The notes: generated by a model not told the origin, from the letters alone. A stretch of DNA of 51,567 nt from Candidatus Gastranaerophilales bacterium (GCA_947588785.1 CANPZN010000004.1:1-51567), one strand, 5' to 3'. Shown: positions 8,451 to 17,367, counted from the stretch's first letter. Numbers and translations: made by a program.

Positions 8451-9424
8451 TATTTGTTCCCTTTTAAATTTAACATTTTACCTAATTTTAAATTCCAATC
8501 TTTGTATTCAATTGGGAAATCAATAAACCCTGAGAAAGGAGTAAAAGTCATTTCATTAAAATAAAGCTGATTATTGTAAACTAACCAATCAACTCTAACT
8601 AATTTAAAATTTTTTGCTAATTTTTTACTAAGAGAAGTTGCGTTTATAATGATATTATCAACTGGTTCATGTTCTAAAACATAATGCTCCTTAAATTTGA
8701 AGTTTAAATTATTAAATTTATCATCATAAGTGCTAACAATAGGCGGAGCATAGTATTTTATTTTTTGAATTATTTTAGGTTCACCATTAAAACAATAAAT
8801 TTCAATTTCCATAGGGAGTTTATTATCATTATCTCTAAGTAATTGTTCAATTATAATTTTAGGAGAAATATCTTTATACTGAAGTTCTAAACCTGACCAA
8901 AAACAATAAGATTGATTCATCCAACCTGCAAATTGTTTTTTTAATAAATACTTGAGATTAGTATTATTTAAAAAACTATTTTTATCTTTTATTATAAATT
9001 GCCATTTACAACCGTGATTACATTTAATAACGAACCTATTAGGAAGGTTATCAAAATTTATTTCATCATAACTGTCATAAACATTAAAAATCGGTTTTAA
9101 ATAATTTTCTCCTATACAATTTTTGACATAATCTCTTACAAGAAATTTGTCAGTAAGTTGAGTTTTTAAAGAAGTTGAATCATAAAGTTTTAGATATTGA
9201 ATTTTTTCATTAAAAGTTTTTGGATTTTTTAAATTTAACCTATAGCCAACCATATTAAAAAAAAGATGTTTTAAATAATCAGGATATTGTTTTTCAGGAA
9301 GAGATAATTGGAATAGATAATTATTATAAGAACCTAAAATAAACGCATTAGGCGGATATGCTCTTCCCCCCCCAGTGCTGAGCGAGTCAAAGAAATTATT
9401 TAATTTATCTATTAAACTAAACAT
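8450..9424 (-). CDS. TupA-like ATP-grasp protein of the RiPP cassette, with an intragenic G8 tract
   Basis: 324 residues of the ATP-grasp TupA-like family: LNLKNPKTFNEKIQYLKLYD around 63-82, DKFLVRDYVKN around 92, LPNRFVIKCNHGCKW around 133 (ATP-grasp lysine) and the C-terminal VDWLVYNNQLYFNEMTFTPFSG with metal-binding Glu/Asn. Family members are linked to ATP-dependent amide formation, such as teichuronopeptide synthesis and polysaccharide modification. Here it starts the peptide cassette and is coupled to the precursor, so ligation or crosslinking on the peptide is a reasonable inference. Codons 17-20 are encoded by a run of eight G (9366-9373), which would switch the gene off with any indel. 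The start has an AAAAGGTG site 8 bases upstream and a good promoter. Confidence 0.8.
   Translation of the reverse strand: MFSLIDKLNNFFDSLSTGGGRAYPPNAFILGSYNNYLFQLSLPEKQYPDYLKHLFFNMVGYRLNLKNPKTFNEKIQYLKLYDSTSLKTQLTDKFLVRDYVKNCIGENYLKPIFNVYDSYDEINFDNLPNRFVIKCNHGCKWQFIIKDKNSFLNNTNLKYLLKKQFAGWMNQSYCFWSGLELQYKDISPKIIIEQLLRDNDNKLPMEIEIYCFNGEPKIIQKIKYYAPPIVSTYDDKFNNLNFKFKEHYVLEHEPVDNIIINATSLSKKLAKNFKLVRVDWLVYNNQLYFNEMTFTPFSGFIDFPIEYKDWNLKLGKMLNLKGNK
9366..9373. repeat. C8/G8 homopolymer inside the ATP-grasp gene
   Basis: Eight consecutive C on the plus strand (G8 in the sense of the gene), encoding Gly-Gly-Gly in STGGGRAY near residues 16-23. The current length keeps the gene open. Such tracts are typical slipped-strand contingency sites. 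Confidence 0.7.
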
Positions 9425-9446
9425 AGAATTTACACCTTTTAATTTT

Positions 9447-9475
9447 AGTTTAGTTCAAATTATCTAAAAAGTCAA
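9447..9475 (-). promoter_or_regulatory. Sigma-70-type promoter for the RiPP cassette
   Basis: On the minus strand TTGACT (9470-9475) and TAAACT (9447-9452) are separated by exactly 17 bases. The -10 box ends 22 bases before the ATG of the ATP-grasp gene, leaving room for the AAAAGGTG ribosome-binding site. It is the first gene of the cassette, so this promoter would drive all four genes. Confidence 0.6.
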
Positions 9476-9632
9476 GTTAATTGAGTTATAATTTAGTGCA
9501 TATTGTACTTATAACTTTTTTGCAGACATTATTGTATTGTACAAATTTTTCAAACAAATTAAAATATAAAATTATAAGAGAAAAATTTTTTACGAAAGTT
9601 AAAAAGTTACTGAATATATTGAAAGATTAACA

Positions 9633-10199
9633 ATGAAGAATATTAGGTTTTTATTTATAATTATATTTTCTTTTATAACATTAAAAGTATTTGCCTTAGA
9701 CTATGAGGGAATATATGATAATTATCAAGTTACATATTCACCTTCCACAAATACTTTTTCAACCGGATCAATAACGGGAGACAGAGTTGTTTTAACTAAA
9801 CATGTAGTTTTTGGAGGGTATTCTCAATATGTGGGAAGGTATAATAATACTAAATGTAAGTGTTGGGATCAGAAAAAAGATACACAACAAATTGAGGAAC
9901 AGTGTATAGAATTAAATTTAAACTCAAATTTTGAATTTATATGGAATTCACGTTTAATAGGAATAGATAATGAAAATTTAAAAGTATATGAAACAAAATA
10001 TATTGATAAAAAATTTGTTGAAATTGAAATAACTCCCGATGAAGTTCAAAAGATCTTTTTTGATTATGATATATTAAGGATTTCAGATTTTAAAAAGAAT
10101 ACTTATACAATTTTAAGTAATAATACTGAAAAGAATGTTTTAATTATAAATGATACAGATATAGATTTTCATAAATTAATCCGCAAAATTGTTCAGTAA
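9633..10199 (+). CDS. Small exported protein of unknown function, likely frameshifted near the 3' end
   Basis: 188 residues beginning with a signal peptide (MKNIRFLFIIIFSFITLKVFA, cleavage after VFA). The rest is polar with KCKCW and a later Cys, no family I recognise. The reading frame stops at 10199, but another frame, open from 10175, continues as a convincing protein tail ending in HTDDKKQKVYVVKVK at 10303. Joining the frames after DIDFHK gives a smooth sequence, so a one-base loss near 10170-10180 probably truncated the gene, or the assembly is wrong there. Carbonic anhydrase starts 3 bases after that second stop, which fits the longer gene being the original operon member. Confidence 0.6.
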   Translation: MKNIRFLFIIIFSFITLKVFALDYEGIYDNYQVTYSPSTNTFSTGSITGDRVVLTKHVVFGGYSQYVGRYNNTKCKCWDQKKDTQQIEEQCIELNLNSNFEFIWNSRLIGIDNENLKVYETKYIDKKFVEIEITPDEVQKIFFDYDILRISDFKKNTYTILSNNTEKNVLIINDTDIDFHKLIRKIVQ

Positions 10200-10303
10200 A
10201 CAAAGATATAAAATTTATGATAAAATTACCAAAAAGAGGTAAAGTATATTTATCTCATACAGATGATAAAAAACAAAAAGTATATGTAGTAAAAGTAAAA
10301 TAG
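10175..10303 (+). pseudogene. Out-of-frame C-terminal tail of the 9633 gene
   Basis: Open frame from 10175 to a TAG at 10301-10303, reading INPQNCSVNKDIKFMIKLPK and then a Lys-rich end. There is an internal ATG at 10217 (28 residues) but no ribosome-binding site, so a free-standing small gene is less likely than a tail displaced by a frameshift. Confidence 0.45.
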
Positions 10304-10305
10304 AA

Positions 10306-10905
10306 ATGAATATAAAGATTCCGAAAAATATACCTGAAAAAGCAGAGAAAGAATTGATAAAATTACTTCAAGGTAATAGAAATTTTGTTGAAGGCAGACC
10401 GACGGCAAAAAACATGTCACTTGAAACACTTAGGAAGTATGCATATCATCAAGAACCTTATGCGATTGTATTAAGTTGTTCAGATTCCAGAGTAGTGCCT
10501 GAAATTATATTTGATTGCGGTATAGGAGAGCTTTTTGTTGTAAGGGTTGCAGGTATTACAGCAGGTGATAATGTTATCGAGAGTATAGAATATGCGGTAA
10601 AAAAATTAAATGTACCATTGTTAATATTGCTTGGTCATGATGATTGTGGGGTTATGAAGTATGCCAAAGATCATTATCCGGAGCCAACTGTTGATTTTAA
10701 ATCTATAATATCTTGTGTTTATCCTGTTTTAGATATGCATGAAGACATAAGTTGTCATAATTTTTTTGCTCAACAGCATACAATATGGGTAGAAAATGTT
10801 TTGTTGAAACGTTCGGTTATAATAAAAAAGGCAGTAGATAATAAAGAACTGTATATTGCAAAATGTCATTTGGATCATTCTACAGGTTTTGTAGATTTAA
10901 TATAG
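10306..10905 (+). CDS. Beta-class carbonic anhydrase
   Basis: 199 residues, normal for the beta class. The zinc and catalytic residues are present: CSDSRV with Cys58, Asp60 and Arg62, and GHDDCG with His111 and Cys114. It interconverts CO2 and bicarbonate in the cytoplasm (no signal peptide), supplying bicarbonate for carboxylations. ATG is 3 bases after the tail of the preceding secreted-protein gene, suggesting co-transcription, though the two products are not obviously related. Downstream is a 358-base gap starting with a dispersed repeat. Confidence 0.92.
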   Translation: MNIKIPKNIPEKAEKELIKLLQGNRNFVEGRPTAKNMSLETLRKYAYHQEPYAIVLSCSDSRVVPEIIFDCGIGELFVVRVAGITAGDNVIESIEYAVKKLNVPLLILLGHDDCGVMKYAKDHYPEPTVDFKSIISCVYPVLDMHEDISCHNFFAQQHTIWVENVLLKRSVIIKKAVDNKELYIAKCHLDHSTGFVDLI

Positions 10906-11263
10906 AAAAGCAACTTTACAGCTTAGATGAGCAAACGAAAGGTTGCGACACTAGTTTAAGTATTTTTAGTGAAAAAAGTATTAAGATGTTATTTTAATCT
11001 TATGATTGTTTATTGAAAGTAAAGTGTAGTTAATTTTTTAATTAATTACCAAAGAGTTCCATAACAATCTATTAATTATTGTAAAAAAAAACTTCTATAT
11101 CTTCTTTATGAAGCAAAAATAATTATGTTCATTATTATAATTTGTGAATATAATCAGAGGATATTTTTTTCTAAAAAATGAGAAAAACGTAAAAAATGTA
11201 AGATTTAACTTTAAATGAACAGAATAAAGTAATGTTAAATCAAAAATCAAGTAAGGATATAAG
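10906..11263. other. 358-base intergenic region after carbonic anhydrase
   Basis: Starts with dispersed-repeat copy A (10908-10955). The remainder is AT-rich with no ORF, tRNA or strong terminator. It must carry the promoter of the giant gene; a TAAGGATATAAG stretch directly before 11264 supplies its ribosome-binding site. Confidence 0.5.
10908..10955 (+). repeat. Dispersed repeat, copy A
   Basis: Contains CAACTTTACA (10911-10920), GATGAGCAAACG (10926-10937) and GGTTGCGACA (10941-10950). Same order of blocks as copy B at 39309-39347 on the opposite strand, with about three quarters of positions matching by eye. It directly follows the carbonic anhydrase stop. Confidence 0.6.
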
Positions 11264-14200
11264 ATGAAAATACAACAAATACAATTAGGAATAAACAAGA
11301 ATAATATAAAGTTTAAAAGTATAAGAACAGACAAAAGCACAATATCAGTACTAAAAGAAGGTAATCATCCGATCCTAGAGAATGAACGTATAAATATATT
11401 AAAAGCACTTGATAATTTTCAGAATAATCCGAATAGAGATGGAATAGAATTTTTACTGGATGTAGCTGATCAAATAAAATACGGACAGGGAATAAATTCT
11501 GAATTTAGGACTGTATTAGATGAAGACGGTATAACTGGTAGTGATCGAGAGAATACGGAATGGCTTAACATTCTTTCAGATACCGTAAATAAAATGATAA
11601 CAATGACAGGTGAAAATGAAGATTTAATTTCAGAATCTCAAAGAGTATTTAGAACAGAAAAGAGATTAAATCAAAGTCAAATTAAGATATTGGAATCAAG
11701 GAAAGAAATAACTGACTTGGTATTAAATTGTTATGCAAAAAATGAGGAAACTATAAAAGTAGCAAGATTTAGACAAAATTTAGATTATTTCATAGCCTCA
11801 TCCGAGATTTCAGAGAGTGAAAAAATAGAATGTTTAAACAGATTTGAGAAAATACTGAATGGCGAATATAAAATAAATCCGCAATTGGAAGAAAGACGCT
11901 TTGAAGTTGCCGATGAGATGATAAATGATTTAATAATAAAAAGACCTGACGAGAATGTATTGACGATAAAGGATGTATCACAAGTAAATTCAGGAATATG
12001 TGCAGCTATTTCAATATGCCGAAAAGCAATAGCATACGAAGATAAAGTACGATATATGGATATTGTAATGGATGAATTAAATGATAAGCCATATATGCAG
12101 GTGTATGATGTTACGGAACTTGATAATAAGTCAAAGAAGGTAAAAATACCAAAGATAGAACTTGATTATGATACAGGAATAGCACAAGGATATAGAATAT
12201 TAGATATATCAGCACATAATTGGATGCAAAATGCCCATACAGGCGGAGATGGATCAATAATTACCGGTAAGTATTGTGTATTTGATGAAGATAATTATGG
12301 AGTAAGTCATGATTCAAATTGGTATGAAGGACTCGGAGAGGAATTTTCATCTGAAAAGAATTTATTAAAAGCATTAATAAAAGAGAATGAATATCTTGAA
12401 TCGTTACAGAGTAAAAAGAAGCAACGGGCAGAAAATCAGAGAGATGTTTTATATGTAAAAAAGAGTACAATAAATTATCAAGGAGAAATCATAGAGAAAT
12501 TAAGATCTAATATACAAAACATATATCCGAATAAAACGAGACGTGAAGTAAATTTAATAATAAACGATTTAAATAAATTTTATAAAGGGAAAAAAGATAA
12601 TTCAAACGAAATAAATGTTGCGATACAGCTGCCGAATGAAGTAAAGGAGGTAGTAATATCCGAATATTTAAGGAATAATCACGGGGAGTTTAAACAACAA
12701 GAGGGAGAAATAAAGCAAATATGCGAATATCTTAAATTGTATAAATCGTCAGAAGATGAATTAACGAAATTAACGAATACAAGATCCAGGGTACAGAATT
12801 ACAGATATTATAGGAATTTATTTAATTTAGCAGCAGCACACAGATATGCGATAGAATCGGATTTACATACAATGGATGGTGTTGTTAGATTAGGGAAATT
12901 TGCTGGTCTTCCTCCAAGAGATGTACAGATAAGTCAATATTTGAAATCTAAGGCAAAGAGAGATGACAATGCCCAAATAGATGCAGATATAATAAGAATA
13001 GAGGCCGAACTTCCATATAGATTGAATGAGGTAACGAAAAAACTTTTTGGTCATACGACAGCAGAGTTAGCCAAGGTTTTATTTTCAGATATAAAGAAAT
13101 CGATATTAGCAAGAGATGAAAGTATATTGGAGATGGCCGCCGTTACAATGAATTTACCAAAGGAAAAGGATGTTGTAACAAAATATATAGATAAATGGTG
13201 TGAAAAATTAACAAATAATCCATCCGGAGAAGTTGTACAACAGGCTGCTCGCATGTTAGGATATGAAACTGTATTTAATATGGTCAATCATAGTTATAGC
13301 TTGATGTTAGATTCATTGAGGTCAGGAATAAGCGAAGAGACATTTATGGAACTAGCCCAAAAATATGGCGGAGTTGAAAGGGTAGCACCGACAATAGAAC
13401 AATACGGAGAGCAATTAAAGAAGATAAGAGAAGAATATTTGCGAATAGTTGAAAAATGGGATGTTCCGCAATCCGACACAATAATATTAGAGCAAATGGA
13501 GAAGACAGGAAAGATATTATCAAGAGAGAAGCTGGATAGACTTAACGAAAGATTTAAAAAGATTGATTCACAAATAGTAGCGAATAAGAATATAGAGAAT
13601 TTAAATGAAAGGAAAAAGGCAAATAACTTATTATATCAATATGAGCCTGAAGAAATAGATATATTAAAGTCTATAGAAAAGGATATACCCTTTATAAAGA
13701 AATATTGTAGACTTCAATATCAGGCAATCAACACATATTTAGGTGAAGGTTTAGAAAAACAGTATTCAAATATAGGGAAATTAAAAGGGCAATATTGGGT
13801 TAGAGAGGAAGGGAGTGCCGGACTTAGTGCCGTTGAGCAATTAAGAATAATAGAACAGATGACAGGGAAGGCACATTATATAGAATATAATCCAAAGAAA
13901 GCGGCAATGGAGATTAAGCAAGGGAAAGGCGGAGGAATTGTATCAACGAGCGTAGATAATTCAGATTATGCTTTTCATGCACAATATGTACCCAGTGTAA
14001 CTACAGAAGTTTTTAAAGATCCTGTAAACGGAGAAGAAACGAGAGAGGATATAATGTGGACGGATAATACCTGGGGAAGACAGGAAGGAGATTATTACTG
14101 GGATGGTAAGAACGGATTTAAATATACTGATTATGGTTCAGGATATGGCTGGAAAAACGGATTTATATTAAAAGATGATTATAAGATTGGGTTACCGGTA

Positions 14201-16978
14201 AGTGAATTAGTAGGAGCGGTTGGAGAGATAGATAAAGGTAATCAAAAAGGGAAATTTGGATTATATACGGACATGATATTACCCGGAATACCAATAAATG
14301 CATATCAAAAATTATATAAAATGTTTTCATATATATTAACGGCAAAGGATGCAAGAAAAGATTTTGAGAGATTGGAGACCTTATTAAAAAGAGGGTATAA
14401 GGTTGATACGAAATATTTAGAAGGACTGGATTCAATAGCCGAGAATGCAACGGAAAAAATCAGGGAAAGACTAGAAAAAGAAATACAAACCCGAGAAGAT
14501 TTTGAAAAATTACCTGAAAATGATGAAGTTAAATTTTATATGAATTTATTGTCATTATATTTGGCGACAGATAATCCCGAATTAAAAGAAGAAGTTCCGT
14601 ATATAACAACAAGCAAAAAAATTGAAAAAACGAAGCGGGATATGTTTCAAGAGCATATAGACAATATGGGAGCGATTCTTGCAAAGACTGATATAACCAT
14701 AGAAAATTTATTAATGTCATCAAAGAATAAAATTAATGATTTAATTAAGGATTTAGAAAAAGATTATGGAATAAAATTAAAGAAAAAGGAAATAGAAGAA
14801 ATAATAAACTCGATATTTTTCGATTCCGAAACATTAGAGAATAACGACGGATCACTTCAATGTTTAGAAGATTGTTTAAATAACAGAGTAATAACAGTAG
14901 CATTGGATAATATAGAAAATGAAGAATCGGCAAGATATTTTATTGAAAATATGCAAAAGATAATAACCGAAGGCATAGATTCAACAATAAGGATAAAATC
15001 GCTGCAGGATAATGAACTTGTAAATCATCCGTTAGCTAAAGAGCTTATAGCGGCAATAGATAAATATTTTAATCCGTCAACGGATGAAGAATTGCTGGAA
15101 ATCATACAAAATTTGCAGAATTCTACATATGAAACAGCAGATAAATTTTTTGATTTATTAACAGAAGAAGATGTAGGGTTAAATTTTCAGGATCCGTATG
15201 AATTAATAAAGAGATTCAAAGGAGAAGATCCTGAAGTATCAGATGCGATTTGGGAAATAATAGCTTCTAATATAATACATAGAGGAATGGAAAAAAAGAA
15301 AAGTAAATTAGAAAGTAAGGCGGCGGATAATTATTTCAGACATGCATATGTGAAGTTATCGGAATTAGATATACAAAAGCATGTAAAGAAATTTCAAACT
15401 CAATTTTTTAATAAATATAAAGTAAGACAGGCATTTCCAACACCTGTTGTTATATCTGATGAAATGATAGCGAAAGCCGGAGTACAAATGATTGATTTAA
15501 TAACAAATCATTTTTATTCAATAGAAAATTATAAATATTATATAGAAGTAATAGATAGAATGGAGTCAATAAAAAAGAATTATTATAAGACAGCTACAAT
15601 AAGAAATTTGGCAAATGGAGAAGACGTAAAAATAACAGCAAAAAATAAGGATTTAATAAATAGATTTACAAAAGAAATGGAAGAGTTATACAGCTTATTA
15701 TCGAAGAATGAAAATTTGAATTTATTTATAGATCCGATAAAAAATATACTGGATGAAATAAATGAATCAGAAGAAATTATATCAGGAGCAAAAATAAAGG
15801 ATAATTTAAATGAATATATGTCAATTTCAAATGAATGGCTGTCGGCAATATTAAAGAAATCAGAATTTATAAATAATAAAAATTCTGAGATACAGGAGTT
15901 AAGAGAAGATATTAAATATATGATTAATTCCAATGTTGAGCCGGCACATAGAAATAAAGCAATTCAAATTTTAAAAGAATATATAAATAAAATGAAAACA
16001 GAGCCGGAATATAAGGAATTGGAAGAAATAGAAAATGAATTTATTGGTTTATTAATAGAGGAACATATAACGAAGAATCCTGTTGCATTATTGAATGAAT
16101 GTGTAAAACTTATTCAATCAAAGCAAACAAAAAATAATGAATATGATATTTTAAAAGAATATTTGGTAAGTGCCTTAGAAGTTGCATATTTAAATAGTAT
16201 ACAATTTAAATTGGTAGAGAATCAGGGAGAGGGAATAAATTCAAAGATAAAGGATATGTTAGCATTGTTTAATGTTACAACAGACGATGGCAAAGTATAT
16301 AGTATGGATAGTGATGTAGGATTATTATATTTGGTAAATCAACTGTATAATTCAACTGAAAATTTTGAAACATTAAATATATTTTTAAATCAATCAGGCT
16401 TATCACAAAGGACGTTAAATGCGATACTAAATAATTATCAAATAGAAAAGTCATATGATTATGTTGAAAAGAAAACAAAAATATCAGATCAATATATAGA
16501 AGGAATAAATAATTTAATAAAAATATTTAATGAATATAAAAATCAAAGCAAAATAGATAGTAAAACATTGCAGGAAGCGATTTTACAGATAAAAAATTAT
16601 GTCAACAGACGTACAATGAAAATGAAAGATAATGATGTATATAAGAAATACGTTGATTATCTTGATTCTATAATAAAAGAAAATAAATCTACATTTATTT
16701 CCGGAAATTTATTAAAAGAAACTATTGATACAATAAATCAAGATGCAATGGACTTTTTGTTTGAAGAAGTAGAAGCTCAAATAAATTTTATAAAAGAACT
16801 ATACGAATCATTGAAAGATAGAGAAAATTTTGTAAATTCAATAGATGTTCCCGAAGATTCAACTGTATATAAAATGCGTGAAGAATATAATGTAAAAAGT
16901 GCAGAAATAATGGAAATCATGGATAATACCATAAATGATATTAATATGAAATTAGAGGAAATATCAAATAATTTATAG
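11264..16978 (+). CDS. Giant 1904-residue protein of unknown function, possible papain-like elements
   Basis: I do not recognise this family. It starts MKIQQIQLGINKNNIKFKS after an AAGGATATAAG site and has no signal peptide or membrane segment. Most of it is Lys/Glu/Ile/Asn-rich helical and coiled-coil sequence. Two islands look folded: residues 235-340, containing QVNSGICAAIS with Cys246, and residues 845-990, rich in Gly/Trp/Tyr, containing FHAQYV (His905) and MWTDNTWG (Asn935). The latter pair resembles the His and Asn-Ser-Trp-Gly elements of C1 (papain-like) peptidases, but the Cys is about 650 residues away, so this is only suggestive. Codon use favours ATA, AGA and GGA more than neighbouring housekeeping genes. 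A small exported protein follows by 29 bases. Toxin, adhesin-like effector or cytoplasmic scaffold are all open. Confidence 0.7.
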   Translation: MKIQQIQLGINKNNIKFKSIRTDKSTISVLKEGNHPILENERINILKALDNFQNNPNRDGIEFLLDVADQIKYGQGINSEFRTVLDEDGITGSDRENTEWLNILSDTVNKMITMTGENEDLISESQRVFRTEKRLNQSQIKILESRKEITDLVLNCYAKNEETIKVARFRQNLDYFIASSEISESEKIECLNRFEKILNGEYKINPQLEERRFEVADEMINDLIIKRPDENVLTIKDVSQVNSGICAAISICRKAIAYEDKVRYMDIVMDELNDKPYMQVYDVTELDNKSKKVKIPKIELDYDTGIAQGYRILDISAHNWMQNAHTGGDGSIITGKYCVFDEDNYGVSHDSNWYEGLGEEFSSEKNLLKALIKENEYLESLQSKKKQRAENQRDVLYVKKSTINYQGEIIEKLRSNIQNIYPNKTRREVNLIINDLNKFYKGKKDNSNEINVAIQLPNEVKEVVISEYLRNNHGEFKQQEGEIKQICEYLKLYKSSEDELTKLTNTRSRVQNYRYYRNLFNLAAAHRYAIESDLHTMDGVVRLGKFAGLPPRDVQISQYLKSKAKRDDNAQIDADIIRIEAELPYRLNEVTKKLFGHTTAELAKVLFSDIKKSILARDESILEMAAVTMNLPKEKDVVTKYIDKWCEKLTNNPSGEVVQQAARMLGYETVFNMVNHSYSLMLDSLRSGISEETFMELAQKYGGVERVAPTIEQYGEQLKKIREEYLRIVEKWDVPQSDTIILEQMEKTGKILSREKLDRLNERFKKIDSQIVANKNIENLNERKKANNLLYQYEPEEIDILKSIEKDIPFIKKYCRLQYQAINTYLGEGLEKQYSNIGKLKGQYWVREEGSAGLSAVEQLRIIEQMTGKAHYIEYNPKKAAMEIKQGKGGGIVSTSVDNSDYAFHAQYVPSVTTEVFKDPVNGEETREDIMWTDNTWGRQEGDYYWDGKNGFKYTDYGSGYGWKNGFILKDDYKIGLPVSELVGAVGEIDKGNQKGKFGLYTDMILPGIPINAYQKLYKMFSYILTAKDARKDFERLETLLKRGYKVDTKYLEGLDSIAENATEKIRERLEKEIQTREDFEKLPENDEVKFYMNLLSLYLATDNPELKEEVPYITTSKKIEKTKRDMFQEHIDNMGAILAKTDITIENLLMSSKNKINDLIKDLEKDYGIKLKKKEIEEIINSIFFDSETLENNDGSLQCLEDCLNNRVITVALDNIENEESARYFIENMQKIITEGIDSTIRIKSLQDNELVNHPLAKELIAAIDKYFNPSTDEELLEIIQNLQNSTYETADKFFDLLTEEDVGLNFQDPYELIKRFKGEDPEVSDAIWEIIASNIIHRGMEKKKSKLESKAADNYFRHAYVKLSELDIQKHVKKFQTQFFNKYKVRQAFPTPVVISDEMIAKAGVQMIDLITNHFYSIENYKYYIEVIDRMESIKKNYYKTATIRNLANGEDVKITAKNKDLINRFTKEMEELYSLLSKNENLNLFIDPIKNILDEINESEEIISGAKIKDNLNEYMSISNEWLSAILKKSEFINNKNSEIQELREDIKYMINSNVEPAHRNKAIQILKEYINKMKTEPEYKELEEIENEFIGLLIEEHITKNPVALLNECVKLIQSKQTKNNEYDILKEYLVSALEVAYLNSIQFKLVENQGEGINSKIKDMLALFNVTTDDGKVYSMDSDVGLLYLVNQLYNSTENFETLNIFLNQSGLSQRTLNAILNNYQIEKSYDYVEKKTKISDQYIEGINNLIKIFNEYKNQSKIDSKTLQEAILQIKNYVNRRTMKMKDNDVYKKYVDYLDSIIKENKSTFISGNLLKETIDTINQDAMDFLFEEVEAQINFIKELYESLKDRENFVNSIDVPEDSTVYKMREEYNVKSAEIMEIMDNTINDINMKLEEISNNL

Positions 16979-17007
16979 TATTATATGAATATAAGGAGAA
17001 TAGTATT

Positions 17008-17286
17008 ATGAAAAAGATAATTGCATTGTCAATAATTTACGCTTTTATATCAGGGATGTTCATAATGCCCGTATATGCATTAAACGTTGGAACTTATAAA
17101 ACGGAAACCGAATATGGTTTATTAGACGGATTTAAAATTAATTGGAAGAGAAAAGATAAGACACAGCCTTTTATAGAACCGAGAGAAGAGTCTACAAAAA
17201 AGGATATGGAAAGAGAATATAAAAATTATCAAGAATCGGAATATGAAAGGACAAAATATATGTATGAAGGAAAATCAATTATATAA
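17008..17286 (+). CDS. Small exported protein downstream of the giant gene
   Basis: 92 residues with a clear signal peptide (MKKIIALSIIYAFISGMFIM, cleavage probably after VYA near residue 24) and a mature part of about 68 residues that is charged and Tyr-rich (KNYQESEYERTKYMYEG). No known domain recognised. The ATAAGGAGAAT ribosome-binding site is strong, and it is 29 bases after the giant gene, so both are likely one transcript ending at the 17339-17367 hairpin. Its role beside the giant protein (chaperone, anchor or unrelated) cannot be read from sequence. Confidence 0.65.
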   Translation: MKKIIALSIIYAFISGMFIMPVYALNVGTYKTETEYGLLDGFKINWKRKDKTQPFIEPREESTKKDMEREYKNYQESEYERTKYMYEGKSII

Positions 17287-17338
17287 TTGTAAGTTAGTTA
17301 TAACCTAACAGGCATAATTAGGTAACAATTTATAACAC

Positions 17339-17367
17339 AAAAAGAGAAGCATAATGCTTCTCTTTTT
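17339..17367. terminator. Bidirectional intrinsic terminator
   Basis: Perfect 13-bp stem: AAAAAGAGAAGCA (17339-17351), loop TAA, TGCTTCTCTTTTT (17355-17367), with A- and T-runs on both sides. It sits between the convergent small exported gene and tpsB and can serve both strands. Confidence 0.9.

Noticed and set aside
10217-10303. Independent 28-residue microprotein
   Set aside because: No ribosome-binding site, and the same frame opens upstream as a good continuation of the 9633 protein, so a displaced tail is the simpler reading.
14163-14933. Several 60-95 residue antisense ORFs inside the giant gene
   Set aside because: Leu/Ile/Tyr-rich, no ribosome-binding sites; composition is what the reverse strand of a Lys/Glu/Ile-rich gene gives.
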